A stretch of DNA of 64,000 nucleotides, from positions 6,091,249-6,155,248 of the forward strand of contig OZ038423.1 of the NCBI GenBank assembly GCA_964036155.1, given 5' to 3'. The notes beneath the pieces are model-generated. The model saw only the letters and a list, made by a program, of their open reading frames with translations, was not told the origin of the DNA and did no database searches. Positions 12,892 through 25,266 of the stretch are shown here, one piece after another (the first letter of the stretch is position 1; every line of letters begins with the position of its first letter). Source of the stretch: Diploscapter coronatus (Eukaryota; Nematoda; Chromadorea; Rhabditida; Rhabditidae). A program made the translations under genes and the position numbers.

Positions 12892-14190
12892 ATGGAAAGC
12901 AATAAGATGTTGTCGGTCTTGATTAACAAGGTGCAGACCTCGACAGCCTCCGTGGCCTCGAGTGTCTCGTCCTCCGACGACTCTCCCTTGGCCAACGGTG
13001 TGCCTGCCGGATTCAGACAGCTCAAAGCGGGAGTCAGACGATTGTCTGTGCCCCTGGCCAAGGCAAGCCAAGGCGGAAGGAAGAAGCTGGGCCAGTTGGC
13101 TCATGCTCTCAGCGATATGATAGACGTGGAGATCGAGGATGGCGGAAGTAGTGAGGGTGAGCAGGAAATAGTCTGGCTATTGTTATGAATAAATGGAGGG
13201 AGAACAAAAACTCTAATGTATTGGAAATCGTGCTAGTTGTTGTCCGCATATGTCAAGTGCATGTATAGCCCTTTAATAAGCTCTTCAATAGCGGCAATAA
13301 AGAGATATTTTCAGGAGACAAGGGATCGAGCTTGTTCGGCTCATCTCTGCTCAACCGAGAATGGGACATCGACTCGGTCAACGAGATGTGCCGCAGACTC
13401 GATCTGGACACTCTCGAAATGCCCATCCCACTCGGGGCAGAGCAGTCCGTGATCCTCGACGAAAACATGATCAGACAGGTTGATTCAATGGAGTGAGTGG
13501 TGAAAAGAAAACACGAGACTGTTTCAGATCATGAACATTCTGCCACCGCGTGCTGTTGGATACCCCTGGCTCAACATCTACAACTCAGAGAAGCATGGAT
13601 TCTCCCTAGCCACTTTCTACAGGTATTATCACAATTCAGAATCGACACTTGAAGCCATGAATCATGAGTTGTTTAGAAAAATGGCTGAATTCGATGAAGA
13701 TCTTTCTCCTGTCCTCTTGATTATTCGCGACACCAGGGATCACGTCTTCGGAGCCGTTGTTTCCTCAGCCATCCGACCAAGCGAGCACTTCTTTGGCACT
13801 GGCGACAGTTGCCTTCTGTGGAAATTCGTCAATCTGGAAGGAGATGGCGACGAAGCCCCAACAAAGTAAATATCAAGTCTTCAGAACTAGATCAACTAAA
13901 ACATTTCAGAGAATTGCGCCACTTCTCCTGGACCGGTGCCAATCATTTCTTTGTGAACGCAGCCAAGGACGCGCTTGTTGTCGGCTCTGGAACAGGGGAC
14001 AATGGATTGTGGCTGGATGGTGAGAGTTAATCTGGTTTGAGCCAAAACATGATTTTTCGTCTGTTCAGCTGATCTGAACAAAGGCCGCTCCCAAAAATGC
14101 GAGACTTTCGACAATGAGCCTCTTGCCGACGAGGACGAAGACTTTGTCGTCCAATTCGTTGAAGCATTCGGATTCAGAATGCAGAGATAA
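12892..14190 (+). CDS. lmd-3: TLDc-domain oxidation-resistance protein (OXR1/NCOA7 family)
   Basis: Six exons with closed phases: 12892-13156, 13315-13478, 13528-13622, 13677-13865, 13910-14019 and 14069-14190 (TAA). They encode about 314 residues from ATG 12892. The first third is Ser-rich. The last 170 or so residues are a complete TLDc domain: GYPWLNIYNSEKHGFSL, then KMAEFDEDLSPVLL, DHVFGA, HFFGTG, the FSWTGANHFF strand and the C-terminal VEAFGF. Family members protect against oxidative stress and bind the V-ATPase; C. elegans LMD-3 is the orthologue I would compare first. No LysM domain was found upstream, so this may be a short isoform. The 54-base intron at 13623-13676 has no in-frame stop, so reading through it would insert 18 residues. 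ATG 12892 was chosen because frames entering from the left hit a stop. Confidence 0.9.
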
Positions 14191-15817
14191 CTTGTCGTCA
14201 GATAAAGAAAAAAGTTTATTTCTTTTGTGTTTATTTATTATGTACCATTGTATGAAATAGTCTGGTTCGCACGTGTCAAATATTGTAAGGCTATCCGAAA
14301 GAATTGTTTTAATAGTCCTGACAAATTTTCTCATTAGCCATTCATGCCATACTTAGAAGTCATAAATGACAAACTTTTATCTCCCAACTTCGATTCGTGA
14401 ATGTCTCTATCATTATCACTGACAAATGAGCTTATTCCTTCGTATAATTTTGGACTTCATTGATGTTTCGTCGTACAAACTGATCCTTTGCTATTAATGA
14501 CTGGTTTTTCACCTAGATTAGGTCCCATTACTTGACTTTCATGGTCCCTTATCATACATTCATAGTTAGTCTGTTGAGTGATACTTTCTATTACTGGTAA
14601 TTTTGATTTTCCCTAAATTTTTATCTACTTGAATTTTTTCATTATGTAATATTGACGAACATTATATCGAGTCCACACAAATGTAGCTGAATTGTAACTT
14701 TTCCTGTTGAAGTAGAGTTCCGTCAGCAACTCAGATGTACAAAATAAACAAGTTATCAAAATTCGTTTGCATTCTCCAATATTTCAACGCTAAAGATCGA
14801 CCACTTTGCCAAAATATTTTCAATAGCAACTCGGAAAAGACTTGGCAACATACCAACACATTCCAAAAAAAGTGAAAAAATCGGAGAGCAGATTTCTTTA
14901 CCAGTCCTATTTCACACTCGGGGATTTTCGAATATCGCCATTACGAATAGGAAGTCCGTTTTCCTAACGGTATGTTAGAACCAAGGTCCAGAAACCCGAT
15001 TTTGCCTTTTGTTCGTTGATAGTAATACTGAGAAATGAGCCACTTTTCAGTCAGCTCATTTGAATTTCAAAAGCCTGATCGATGCTGCAAATCGAGTTGA
15101 AAACGATTTTATTCATCATTTCTCGATTTCCACCGATTCATGCTGCTTGTTTACTCAAACTTCGAATTTTCTAGCAAAAATAGCATCGAGAAAATCGAGT
15201 TTTATATTCGGATTAGCATTACTCATTGGAATCTTCATGTGAAACTTCTTCAAAACATGAATCATGCGATTTTCGAAGAGATTCAAAATTGGATCAAAAT
15301 TTCTAGGTTATTATTCTTATTTATAAGATCACATTCAAAGATTCTATCAATTTATACGGATTTTGATTGTTACAAGTTAAGCCAAACTCATCTATCGAAC
15401 AAGTAAACTAATCTTATCAGTTATTTTAAGATGAATAAATGTGAAAAATAGGCTGCACACTAGTATTTTAGTTGAGAATTTGGCGTCGAACTAAATTTAG
15501 AGAAAATGAAAAAAAAAATCCATAAAAAAATGAGTTGCTCAATTTTTACTCGCGTTGGTGTTCATTCTTTCGATTTGACTAAAATCATTCAAATCACAGT
15601 TGTTTTCTTCAAAACTTCTTGAAGCTAGTTTTTTTCGATTTTGAATTCCATTTATCCATTTTTATTCTAATAGATCCAAAGAACTTTCGCGTTTGTTTTA
15701 AAATTTCAAAGAAATTCTTTTCGTTCTCCACAAATTATTTGTATGCCTTCTTTGCATTCTCTATTTACCTGTTTCTCCTACTGCACACTCTTGTTCTCTT
15801 TTCAGGTAAACGCGCTC
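14191..15817. other. Intergenic region between the TLDc gene and 5S rRNA
   Basis: AT-rich 1.6 kb. The short open frames around 15060-15400 and 15619-15790 have no family resemblance, no supported splice sites and strong A/T bias. I see nothing further in it. Confidence 0.4.
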
Positions 15818-15936
15818 GCTTACGACCACACCACGTTGAGCACACGCCATCCCGTCCGATCTGGCAAGTTAAGCAACGTCGGGCCTGGTTAGTACTTGGA
15901 TCGGAGACGGCTTGGGAATCCCAGGTGTTGTAAGCT
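15818..15936 (+). rRNA. rrn-5: 5S ribosomal RNA
   Basis: 119 nt beginning GCTTACGACCA and ending GTTGTAAGCT, so the two ends pair as helix I (GCTTAC with GTAAGC). The internal control region is intact (AAGTTAAGCAACG, then TAGTACTTGGATCGGAGACGG), and a run of T residues follows as a Pol III terminator at 15936-15940. The sequence is close to the Caenorhabditis 5S rRNA as I remember it. Only one copy is present in the window. No spliced-leader RNA gene was seen beside it, although many nematodes interleave SL1 with 5S repeats. Intact promoter and terminator suggest a functional dispersed copy, but a solitary retroposed or relocated copy cannot be excluded. Confidence 0.97.
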
Positions 15937-16703
15937 TTTTACAAAAAATTACCTTAACACCCCATACTAAAACCCCTCGCGCGAATAGAAAAAAGCAAAA
16001 CATAAGGAAAAGTGATAGAAAACCATGCAAATTTTCATGGAGCTCGTTAGTACTGACTCCCTCTACAGTTCCATGTAAAAGTACCTGCCTAAATAGTTGC
16101 CCAATTATTGCACAATTAGGTTCACGCGAGAGAGAACTTTAGTACGGGCTCTGGCTTTTCATGAGAGAATATCTAGTTTTGTTCTATACACTTTGTTTCG
16201 TCTCTGAATATTCCATCGTTTTCAATATTTTAGATTGGAGAGTTCATTTTTCGAAAAATTCTTCATTGGAAAACAATAACTCAAAACTTTGATTTCAATT
16301 TTCAAAATCTCGACTGTCATTCCAGGACTTTGACATAATAGTAATTTCCAATCATCGCACATTTCTTTATTCAATCAAATTTCAAGGTTCAAGGTTGTGT
16401 TGTGATAATCTAAATTCTGGACATGCCTACTCGGAATTGTCATGGAATAAGTGTTAGAAAATCAGCAGCCGCGAACCGTTTATTAATTTTAAATGGAAAA
16501 TTTTTATATTGGAATTACTATAGTATATAATGAGGCTTCGAAAAGAATTGTACAAAACAGTCCGAGAAGACGTGCCGAAATTCCCTACTTCTGTCATATA
16601 CTGCGTTTTTATACTCACTGTTCATGGTAGATCACAAATTGCAAGTGCTAATATTTGCTGAACACTTCTAATTTTGCATAGCAGTTTGATCTCATATAAA
16701 GAG
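15937..16703. other. Intergenic region downstream of 5S
   Basis: No gene, repeat or SL-RNA-like structure was recognised. The open frame at 15912-16142 partly overlaps the 5S gene and is spurious. Confidence 0.4.
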
Positions 16704-16826
16704 TACCGTAAATTGCAGCAAGTAGATCCATGCAAACATCCGGGAATGACTTGTTGCACTGGCTTGGATAAAGAATGCCCGCCCCCTCCAACCATTTACC
16801 ATCGTTACTACCACGATTACCGTTTT
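16704..16826 (+). CDS. Possible orphan cysteine-rich exon
   Basis: An in-frame segment lies between TTGCAG and GTAAGT, both good splice sites, phase 0 at each end. It reads PCKHPGMTCCTGLDKECPPP and then a Tyr/His-rich tail. The C-x5-T-CC-x6-C spacing resembles the start of somatomedin-B-like or TINAG-like cysteine modules, which are secreted. A second short frame from ATG 17139 to TAA about 17255 also contains a Cys-Cys pair (ACCGVPNSSPCR) and could be a later exon, but the phases do not join. No start, no other exons and no neighbours on this strand were found, so it may be a relic exon or chance. Confidence 0.3.
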
Positions 16827-17294
16827 GTAAGTTAACGAAATTTCAATTTTCGGTTTTTAATTATCAGGCAACTAGCTAGAATTGTTAAGGTTAAAAACAA
16901 TGAAAATCCGGTTCTGGAGATTCAAATTGATCCTTGAAAGTTTCAAATTCGAAATCGGATCAAAATATTACGTAATATGCGTTCATTATATAGTAGAAAT
17001 TGAAATCTAAATATGAGTGATTTCGCTTCTTATACAAAACTCGCAAGCTTCTTGACTCAATAAGTCCACGCTTCACGAAACCATGAAAATAACTTCTGTT
17101 ACTTCCAAAATATACTATTAACGATTGTGATTTGATATGGATGAGTTTAGACACGTCCTGAAGCAAATCCATGTTTTCCCCGATGAAATGGTGTGGATGA
17201 GCTCGGATGAGCTCATTGCGTGCTGTGGAGTCCCAAACAGCAGTCCCTGTCGATAATCAGCAGATTCTTGCTTGATCATTCCAAATTTTATCGT

Positions 17295-17300
17295 TTTATT
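17295..17300 (-). terminator. Possible polyadenylation signal of the EGAS-like gene
   Basis: AATAAA on the minus strand, about 350 bases past the stop codon at 17652. Another signal closer to the stop may be used. Confidence 0.3.
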
Positions 17301-17651
17301 ATAATTTAGCTTATGAATGTAGAAACATCTACAAATGTAGTGATTAGAATCAGAGATTGTTTGAGTTTAAATCTGGAATATTGAAATCGATATCGGAGTA
17401 GTGTCTCGTTTATTTGGAGATCGGAACAGGACTTCGACCCATTACTGATATGAATCTCTGTGCAAAAACACCTCAGTGCACATGAGACAATATGGTTTTT
17501 GTGATTCGAGATCAAAGCATTTCCCGATTTAAAAATATTTACTTGTAAACAGAACGAAACGAGAGCTATGATATCATTCCGATTTTTCCTAAATTTGAGC
17601 CGCTTGCACTTGTTCTTGAATTTCTTGAACTTATAAATTTGACACATCAAT

Positions 17652-20600
17652 TCAAAGATTTTTGCCCGACACAGCGAGGTAGGAGATTTTGACAAAAAGG
17701 AAGACGAACTCGATGAGAGAGACGATCGAGAGACCGTTCAGAATGCCGAGTAGACCTCCGAGATACGAGATGAAACGGTTGAACTGAAAGTTGACCAATT
17801 ATTAAGTTAGATATCCACTAGTCTTGATAATAGAAGCGCTCTTGTTGTAGCTTCTAGTTTAAGACGGGTTGGGAGGACTGACTGCTATATCTATCCCTCG
17901 TGTTATTTTGGATCTATCTCTATTGTATAAAATTGAATAATACCTCACGTAAATTGGCATAGTTTCAAAATAATAAATTACCGTCATGGATGGGATCTCG
18001 GCATAGACTTGGTAAGTCAGGTCAGTGACTCGCACTTTGATGGACACCTTTTCTTGTTCTTTCTTTTTGCACCCAGGAGACGGATCTTCTTCACACTCTA
18101 CTGGCTAAAAGTATTGGAGGTTGCTTAGAATTGGCAAGTTTAACAACCCTAGACGTGAATCTGGATCTCGTCCAAGTGACAGTGTATTGCTGATTAGAAC
18201 ACGGCAAGTAGCACACGCAATCGGGCCAGGTCGATGGGTCTCCCGCCTCTTTCGTGCTCTCTTCCACGCACGGTCCTATGATTAGATAGGGTAAATGAGC
18301 GAATGCTTGGTAATCAATAGAATCAATAGAATCATGCTTGACCGAGATAGTTATTCTGGGGTGGACCGATATGTCGACTTTTACAGGATAGAAATCCAAA
18401 ATCTGGAAGAGATAGATGATACTTGGAAAATTTCGGATGAATGCTCAGAAGCAGTCAACCATCCAATACTTCAAATTATGAAAAACATCATATTTGTAGG
18501 ATATCGGAAACCCCCTTCCACTCCCATCACAGATCAAGCAGATCGACACAGACCAAGACGATGCTTACGTTCTGACAATTCACAGAGAGGATTTCCGGGG
18601 GGTACGGGGTATCCTGAAAGCTTATCTATGAAAGTGGCTCCAACAAACTCGTACTTGGATCCATGCATCCACAAGTGGAGTTGATCATCTTCTGGTAGCA
18701 CGTCCTCAGGCATCCTTCAGTGGCATAGAGACCGTCGTAATAGTATGCATCGACGTCATCCTTTGTCCGAACACATTTTCCGTATCGACCTCCGAGACGA
18801 GTGTATTCCGTCTGGAAATTGTAATCTTAGACAACTACATTTCTCCGAAAATAGCTGGATGAAGCTTCGAATTCAGCCTCGTAAGGGCCAATATCGAGGT
18901 TTCTGGTGCACGCAGTGAAGCTTGATAGATATTTGGGGATTTGAATTCTTCGCTACCTCGCAATTCGAAAATTTGACTATCATACGCGAAGTTGTGTGGG
19001 AAAGATACCATGATCTGGCCGATCCTTCCCAAGATCCTAAATTTGAGGGTCGCGAAACATAAATCGCCGAAACATCTAGCAAAGGAAATATAAACATTTG
19101 AGATCTAACTGAAGGAGGAAGGTCTTTTTACGAAGAAACTGTTTCCACGTCTTGGATTGTCTAGAAATCTAGAGCGTGCTGCTGATCTATTCTCAGTCAT
19201 TTCGTAAATTCCCACATTGAAGATGTCGATCATGAATTCCCCATTGGGTTCCGCCATGTATCGCACCGACTCTGAGAAGATGTAGTCTTCGATGTTGTGC
19301 ACAAAGACCAGAATTCCCGAAGTGTCTGTCCACGGCACATACTCTTCGATCGCGATCTTCAGTTTTGCTCTTATTCCTGAACATGTGTGACTGATTCGAT
19401 GCTCGAGTTTTCTAAGCACTCGCCATTCAAACTGCCTCCATCTCGCATCTTGAATGTGTAGTTTGTGTTCATACGATGATTAAGGCTAAAGCGTGATTGT
19501 TGGAGTATCAGAAATGTGGCCCAATGCTTTTTTAGACCCAACCCAACCAGATCCGATGCGTTTACTCAAAACCCCGGTACGATTTGATCAGTCGAATCGG
19601 ATCCAATATGACCTACGTAAAGCAATTCCCAAGGACCACGTCATTCCATTGGTTGAGGTGTATTTGAGGATCGAGAGATTCTTCTTCGTAGGCGATGTAC
19701 TCGAAAATGTCATCAGCCGTCCACGAGAGAGGCAGTCTGGCGTCGTAGTCAAGCAGACCGAGAATGAAAGGGACCATGTCTTTGATTAGGGCTGGACTCT
19801 TCAGCAAGTCTTCTAGCAACTAAAATTTGTCTTCGTTAGGGGAGGAGAGGCCATTTACGGATTTAAATGAAAATCTATAGAATTGAAGAACTGGAACACA
19901 TCAGACATGTCTTAGCTAAATTTGATGTCATGATAAGGAGCAGTTTAGAAGCGAAATGTGTTGTGATGGTTTTTTTTGCCTATTTAGCGGAGTTCAATCA
20001 GCTAAAACTTCGATTACATGTCTGGGTGCATAAAGTTATGTATTCATCCAAATCTTAGCTTTCATTGGTTGATTTTCGACGAATAAAATAAGTATGCTCG
20101 AACTGTCATGACTTCCAAACTTTTATCGTAATCTAATGCACTCCCCCCAGACCGCTCGAATTTGAAATCATCAGAGTTGGATTTTTATGCAGACGGTATA
20201 GTCACTGGATACAGCTCTGAGATTTCAATAAAATAGCGATAAAATCTTATCCTATAATAAATAAGTTTCTAAGTAAAAAAGACTACTGGAATCATAGTGA
20301 GTTCGACCCGTCCATAGATAGCGAGAAGAACGTCTCGAATGATCACGTTCATGTCGCAAAGCTCGCCTATCCACATTGCGCTGCAGTTGCACGCGAATCC
20401 TCAAAACAGATTTGCATAGTCTACGCAGCGTAGATAAGGAGAAGATTATGAACCTCCTATTTTTTCGACACATTTGGCTTCGCCGTCCTTCTTCTTACAG
20501 GGGTTCTCTGCCCATTGTCCATCGTAGTTCGTAGGCACGCAAAAAGGAATGATATTCTCACATAGATTGCCGTTTGTTCCTGAAATGCTTCGAATCAGGT

Positions 20601-23600
20601 TGTCCGGTACAGATCTTGGTAGACTCGGGCAGAAGGAGAAATTTTAGGTGAGAGGTTACGCAACATGAAATTCAAAGGGTCTGTTCGCTCGACGATAACG
20701 TTTTATTCAGAAAGAAAATGTAATTTCTTCACATAACATTTAACACTTGCGCCTTTCAAAATTCTTACCATCAACACAATGGCATTTGAAGGCTAGAGGA
20801 AGATCTTCACAAGTAGCACCGTTTTTGCACGGATCCGGTACGCATTCATTGGTTTCGTTCTCACACCTTGGTCCCATCCAACCATTTGAACACGTACTGA
20901 AATACCAACATCACTAATCTAAGGATGTCCACTATGAATGCGAATCGTAACTAATGAGAGACCACAATTGTCGCATAAGATTCACGAAAAGTTCATAATT
21001 ATTCTAAATGCTGCCTGCCAACCAATTGAATTCGGGATCGATTTCGCTATAAGGTGCATCACTACATGTACCGTGATCTCCACAGGGTTTGTCGTATTCA
21101 CAGCGGGAAATTTCTTCGCAGTAATCGCCGTGATAATAGCCTAGAAATCTTCGACATAAATTGCATCATAAAGTTCATACTCAAGCATTCACAGTCAAAA
21201 CTTCCATCGTCCTTCTCGATGCAAGTCCCACCATTCTTACAGCTCGTCGACATGCACTGTTTAGGGTCTGGAAAAGTACAAAATCCTTAGCGTCGATTTA
21301 AAAAATGAAAAACATTAACTCACATTCGCAGTTTTCTCCCTTATAGTCGGGGTCACACTCACAAGTGTGCTTGTAAGTTACCCAGTCGTATGAACATGTT
21401 CCGTTGTTCTGACAAATCGGAGGGTCGTCCAGACAGGGGTTTGTCTTGAGGCTCTCGCAATCGTCACCCGTGTACATTGGGTGGCAAATACACATGTAAT
21501 CTGGGTCTGCACTTGAAGCCATGTTTACGCAGATTCCCTGCAACTCGCAAGTATTATACTGAGATATGAAAAAAAACACTTTAAATGCATCAGAACATTG
21601 AATTGGCTTGGAAGTTTCCTGATAATTAGAATTAGACAAGTCAATAAATCTCAGTCTATCATAACCTAGATTTCAGTGTAATCTCGATTTATTACCTGTC
21701 CGATATCTGCCGAGCACAATGTCGCATTTTCTCCACACGGATTTTCATCGGCCTCTAAAATTTGTCCTATCGGTATTTTCCAACTAAATATTGAAATGAA
21801 TATATCTTACATAAAGAAACTACTTCGAGGAATTCGAATAATGGTCTAATCAAATTAATGCACAATTGATTTTCAAGAGAGCGAGTAGCAACGGTACAAA
21901 ATTTCATCATTATTTCATCGTGCTATTTTCTACGATACATTTCTTATCTCATGACTCCCACTTCATTTCGTCAACCCCCTTTGTTCAGCGAGTCTCGTTC
22001 TCCTTGAATATTCGATTGAGCGACCAAAGCTCTATTCACTTTTTAAATTTTCATTCTTTCACTTGTCATTCTCCCATTCTTTTCTTTTTTTCTTTTCGAA
22101 TTTGCATAAAGAACTTCGAAATTTTGCTAATTAGCAGAACGTGAAGAACGTGAAAAGTGCAGACATTCGCATATTTTCGCCTGTTCCTTTGAAAATCTTT
22201 GCAAATTACAATTGAAGGTCAAAGTCAATGAATGCCTAGAAGAAGTCCAGCATTTTTAAACAACATGAAATATTTTGCAAGATGTACAAGAATATTGTAG
22301 TCTCACTCATCAGAAAGAAAACTCAGCATTTCTGAGTACCTTTGCAGTTTGAACTTCAGAGTCGCTTTCCTTTTCCATTAAATTGGGGGTCTATCCTACA
22401 CCTATTTCTCTAACGTTTTACAATTGCGCAGCTAATGTGCTCGCAAGGAAAGAGGTTGCCAAAAATTCAATATGCGTTATCAAAAATTATCTGACTTTAG
22501 GTCTCTGGAAAATCAATATACATAGAAACGGAAACTCGACTCACTTCCACTATCGTACTTGTAGACGAAGGCCCTGCTGTTCTTCTTTCCACATCGCTGA
22601 TTGTTATCCCCCGGGCAGGTGGCCTGAAAATTAGAGTGAAAAATCGCATTCGTTTCTTCTAGAATGTGTTGAAAATGCATCATTAAAATGATCTTCTGCC
22701 TAGGATCAATGACATATTTCATAGACAAATCGTAAGGATGTTTTCTAAACGAACATTTTCTCGTTTGACTACCTTACAATCCCAGTCCCAGTCTTCGTTT
22801 TCCTTCTTATCCAGATACGAAGTATTCGATAGATAACACGTTTTCTCGCTCACAGCTGAAAATTTCCGAGTTCCTTAGAATCTTACGATTGTTTTCGATG
22901 ACAGTGTAAATGATAGAACAAGAAGATCTCAAATTTGAAAGTGTCTGAAAACAACGTCTAAAATGAAGTTAAGGATTTTCACAAGCTTATCGATCAAAAT
23001 TTTGAAGCCAAAGTTCAAACTTCGTGAAGACGTGACGAAACCACATCCAAAAACGATTAGTTTGTCTTTTCAAAAAGTAAAATTTTAAAAATAAGTTCGA
23101 CTCACTGAAATAGCTGTAGATCCTGTTGTTCTCGAAGTGGAGCTTACATAGGTCCACAGTCATCCAGTCATTTGCCCATTTGTTAGGGTACTTTTGCGGG
23201 TCATCCAACACGTTCTTCCAATCATAGCAGCCATCCTTCCATGGATCATCCTCTGAAGGATGAAACGATTTTGTTCATATTACGCAGAATTTAGAATTAC
23301 CGAAAACGATGTTGGATGTTTTACAAAAGCGATCTTGCCACTGAAAATAGAAATAGTTATAAGAAAGGGTTTTTTTTTGAGAAAATGTCAAATTGGCTCA
23401 ATTGTCAATTTCCATTACTAAAATTTCATTATTTCTTCCGAGAAAACTGCACTCCTCTTCAAGAACTATGGAAACCTACCAAATCAGTGCAATTGCAGTA
23501 GAAATTAGTGTTGTCGAACACATTCTGACATGTGCCCCCGTTACTACATGTCGTATTGGAGCAATAATCGAACTCTGAAAATCCGTGATCATCCAAATCA

Positions 23601-24720
23601 AACACAGTGAATAAATACTTTCGCATCTGGCCCCCGAATATTTGTCCTGGCATTCACAAGTGTAGCCTGTAGAATTTCCCTCAACACAGGTTCCTCCATT
23701 CAGACAGGGTGAGGAAGAACAAGAAGATGAGGATTGTACGTCGCAATTATCTCCCATCCAACCTGAATTGGTGTTTTCAGCATAAGCGTCATCTTAGACA
23801 TTTTAGCACATACAGATGATAATAGAATAAACATGATTCGCAAATATGAACAACCAAAAATGATCAAAATATTAGCAAGGGTATTCAATTGAGCGAATGA
23901 ACTTGATTAAAAACCATGAGTCCTCAGAGTAATATGCTAACCTGTCGCGCAAGAGCATTTATGGCTGTTGATTCCAGTTGTACACTTCCAGTGCTGATCT
24001 GGGTTGTCGGGACATGGATTATCAGTGCATTGGTTTATTACTGAAATGGGATTAAATACATTAGCTCTTCTTCATTGTCTTACAATTAGAGTGCTTTCAC
24101 TATTTTCTTCGAATATTGCTTGAAATTTCACGTAAAATCGAACTGCATTATTACAATCCAGAAAAGCAACGAATTCAATTTCAAATTTACAACAAATAAA
24201 AGTAAAGCATACTTTCAAGACAAGGTTTAGTCCCATTTTGTGTTCCATTGACACAGACGCAGTCGTCCGCAGAACAGGTCCATTGATACGTGCTCGAACT
24301 TGCGTCGTAAAGTGATTTCTTTGGCTACAAACATTAACTCACTCTTTTTATGGCAATAGGGATTTAAAATGTTCGATCTTGAATGACAATTTGTAGATGA
24401 CTTGATGACGTGATGATGTCAAGATGTGGGCTATAGTTAGGAAGAGAAAAAGGTGAAGTTACGGAGAAATAGTAGCAAAAGTTAGGATACTTCATCACGC
24501 CATTTATGAGTTGCTATACTTGATAGTTTTAGATATAAATTTATTCCTTCTCCAAAATTTAAATTCTGGCAACAAAAATAAAACCTACATTTGTGCAGAG
24601 TCCGTGATTATAACACCCATGAGGAGGTCTCAATGTATTCGGTATGACTGTCTGTGATGTTGCATAGGCAACCAGACAAAGCAGTAATTTGCACACAAAA
24701 TATATATAAAAATTAGCCAT
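17652..24720 (-). CDS. egas: EGAS-type DEG/ENaC channel with EGF repeats and a WSC-like domain
   Basis: About 24 exons close in phase from ATG 24720 to TGA 17654-17652. The order is: N-terminal hydrophobic stretch FYIYFVCKLLLCLVAYA; Cys-rich EGF-like units (exons at 24324-24213, 24040-23942, 23762-23619, 23574-23480); a WSC-like module (23340-22545: CPGDNNQRCG and FVYKYD); at least four more EGF units (21754-20287); then the amiloride-sensitive channel domain (19819-17652). Channel landmarks are WNDVVLGNCFT, RLGGRYGKC, CGCMDPRYP, the C-x-C...PC paddle CVCYLPCSNQQY, and TM2 with the selectivity-filter-like NGLSIVSLIEFVF. The cytoplasmic tail is very short. Family members are cation channels; the EGF plus channel architecture matches nematode EGAS proteins, partly characterised in mechanosensation. 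The intron at 19215-18812 contains open frames that are not coding. No second hydrophobic segment precedes the channel domain, so the N-terminal stretch must serve as TM1 or an upstream exon is missing. Confidence 0.92.
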
Positions 24721-25266
24721 TTTAGAGGACTACTTACATAAAAAATCTGAAAGATTTAAAAAATTTTCGAAATCAAGAGTTCGCTTTGAAAATTCAAGCA
24801 GTAGTCGTTTTTGTCTAGAAGAGTTCAGAGTCAAATGATATGGGCTGCTGAATTTTTAGTTTATGGCTACCGTAGAAACAAGCAAAAATATCTAGAATAT
24901 GGGAGGGGAACAAAAGAGAAGACAAGGGAATCTAAGCACAGAAAAAGGACGGAATGACAGAGACGTTCAAATTCGTCAAAGACTTTCGAAGGATACAAAA
25001 GGCACACAAAAAGTCGCGTGAATTGCATCAAAAGCCTCCTGCGAATGGGGAATTAGTACTCTGCTAACTGAGTGAAACAATGACAAGTCATTCTTTGAAG
25101 TCTGAACTGAATGCTTTTTCACAACTCACAACCATTACAGTAGGGCGGGGGTGTGCGAATTGAGAATGCAAATGTGCAATATTTTCCAAGTCCAGGATTT
25201 AAAAAAAAAACCTTTTGAATTCTAGAATTTATTTGTAATCTAAAGAATATTTACGATTTGTGAAAG
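24721..25266. other. Intergenic: EGAS-like promoter and acyl-CoA oxidase 3' region
   Basis: 546 bases with no coding evidence. It should hold the promoter of the channel gene and the 3' UTR of the oxidase gene. If the channel has an extra 5' exon carrying TM1, part of it could lie here; I did not find one. Confidence 0.4.
25228..25233 (-). terminator. Polyadenylation signal of the acyl-CoA oxidase gene
   Basis: AATAAA on the minus strand, 34 bases beyond the TAA at 25267. Confidence 0.7.

Noticed and set aside
15912..16142. Open frame overlapping the 3' end of the 5S gene
   Set aside because: It starts inside the rRNA and has no family similarity.
18820..19210. Open frames inside the channel gene (minus strand)
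   Set aside because: They lie in an intron: the exon ends at DIFN before GTGGGA and the next begins TEYTRLGG, joining the channel domain without them.
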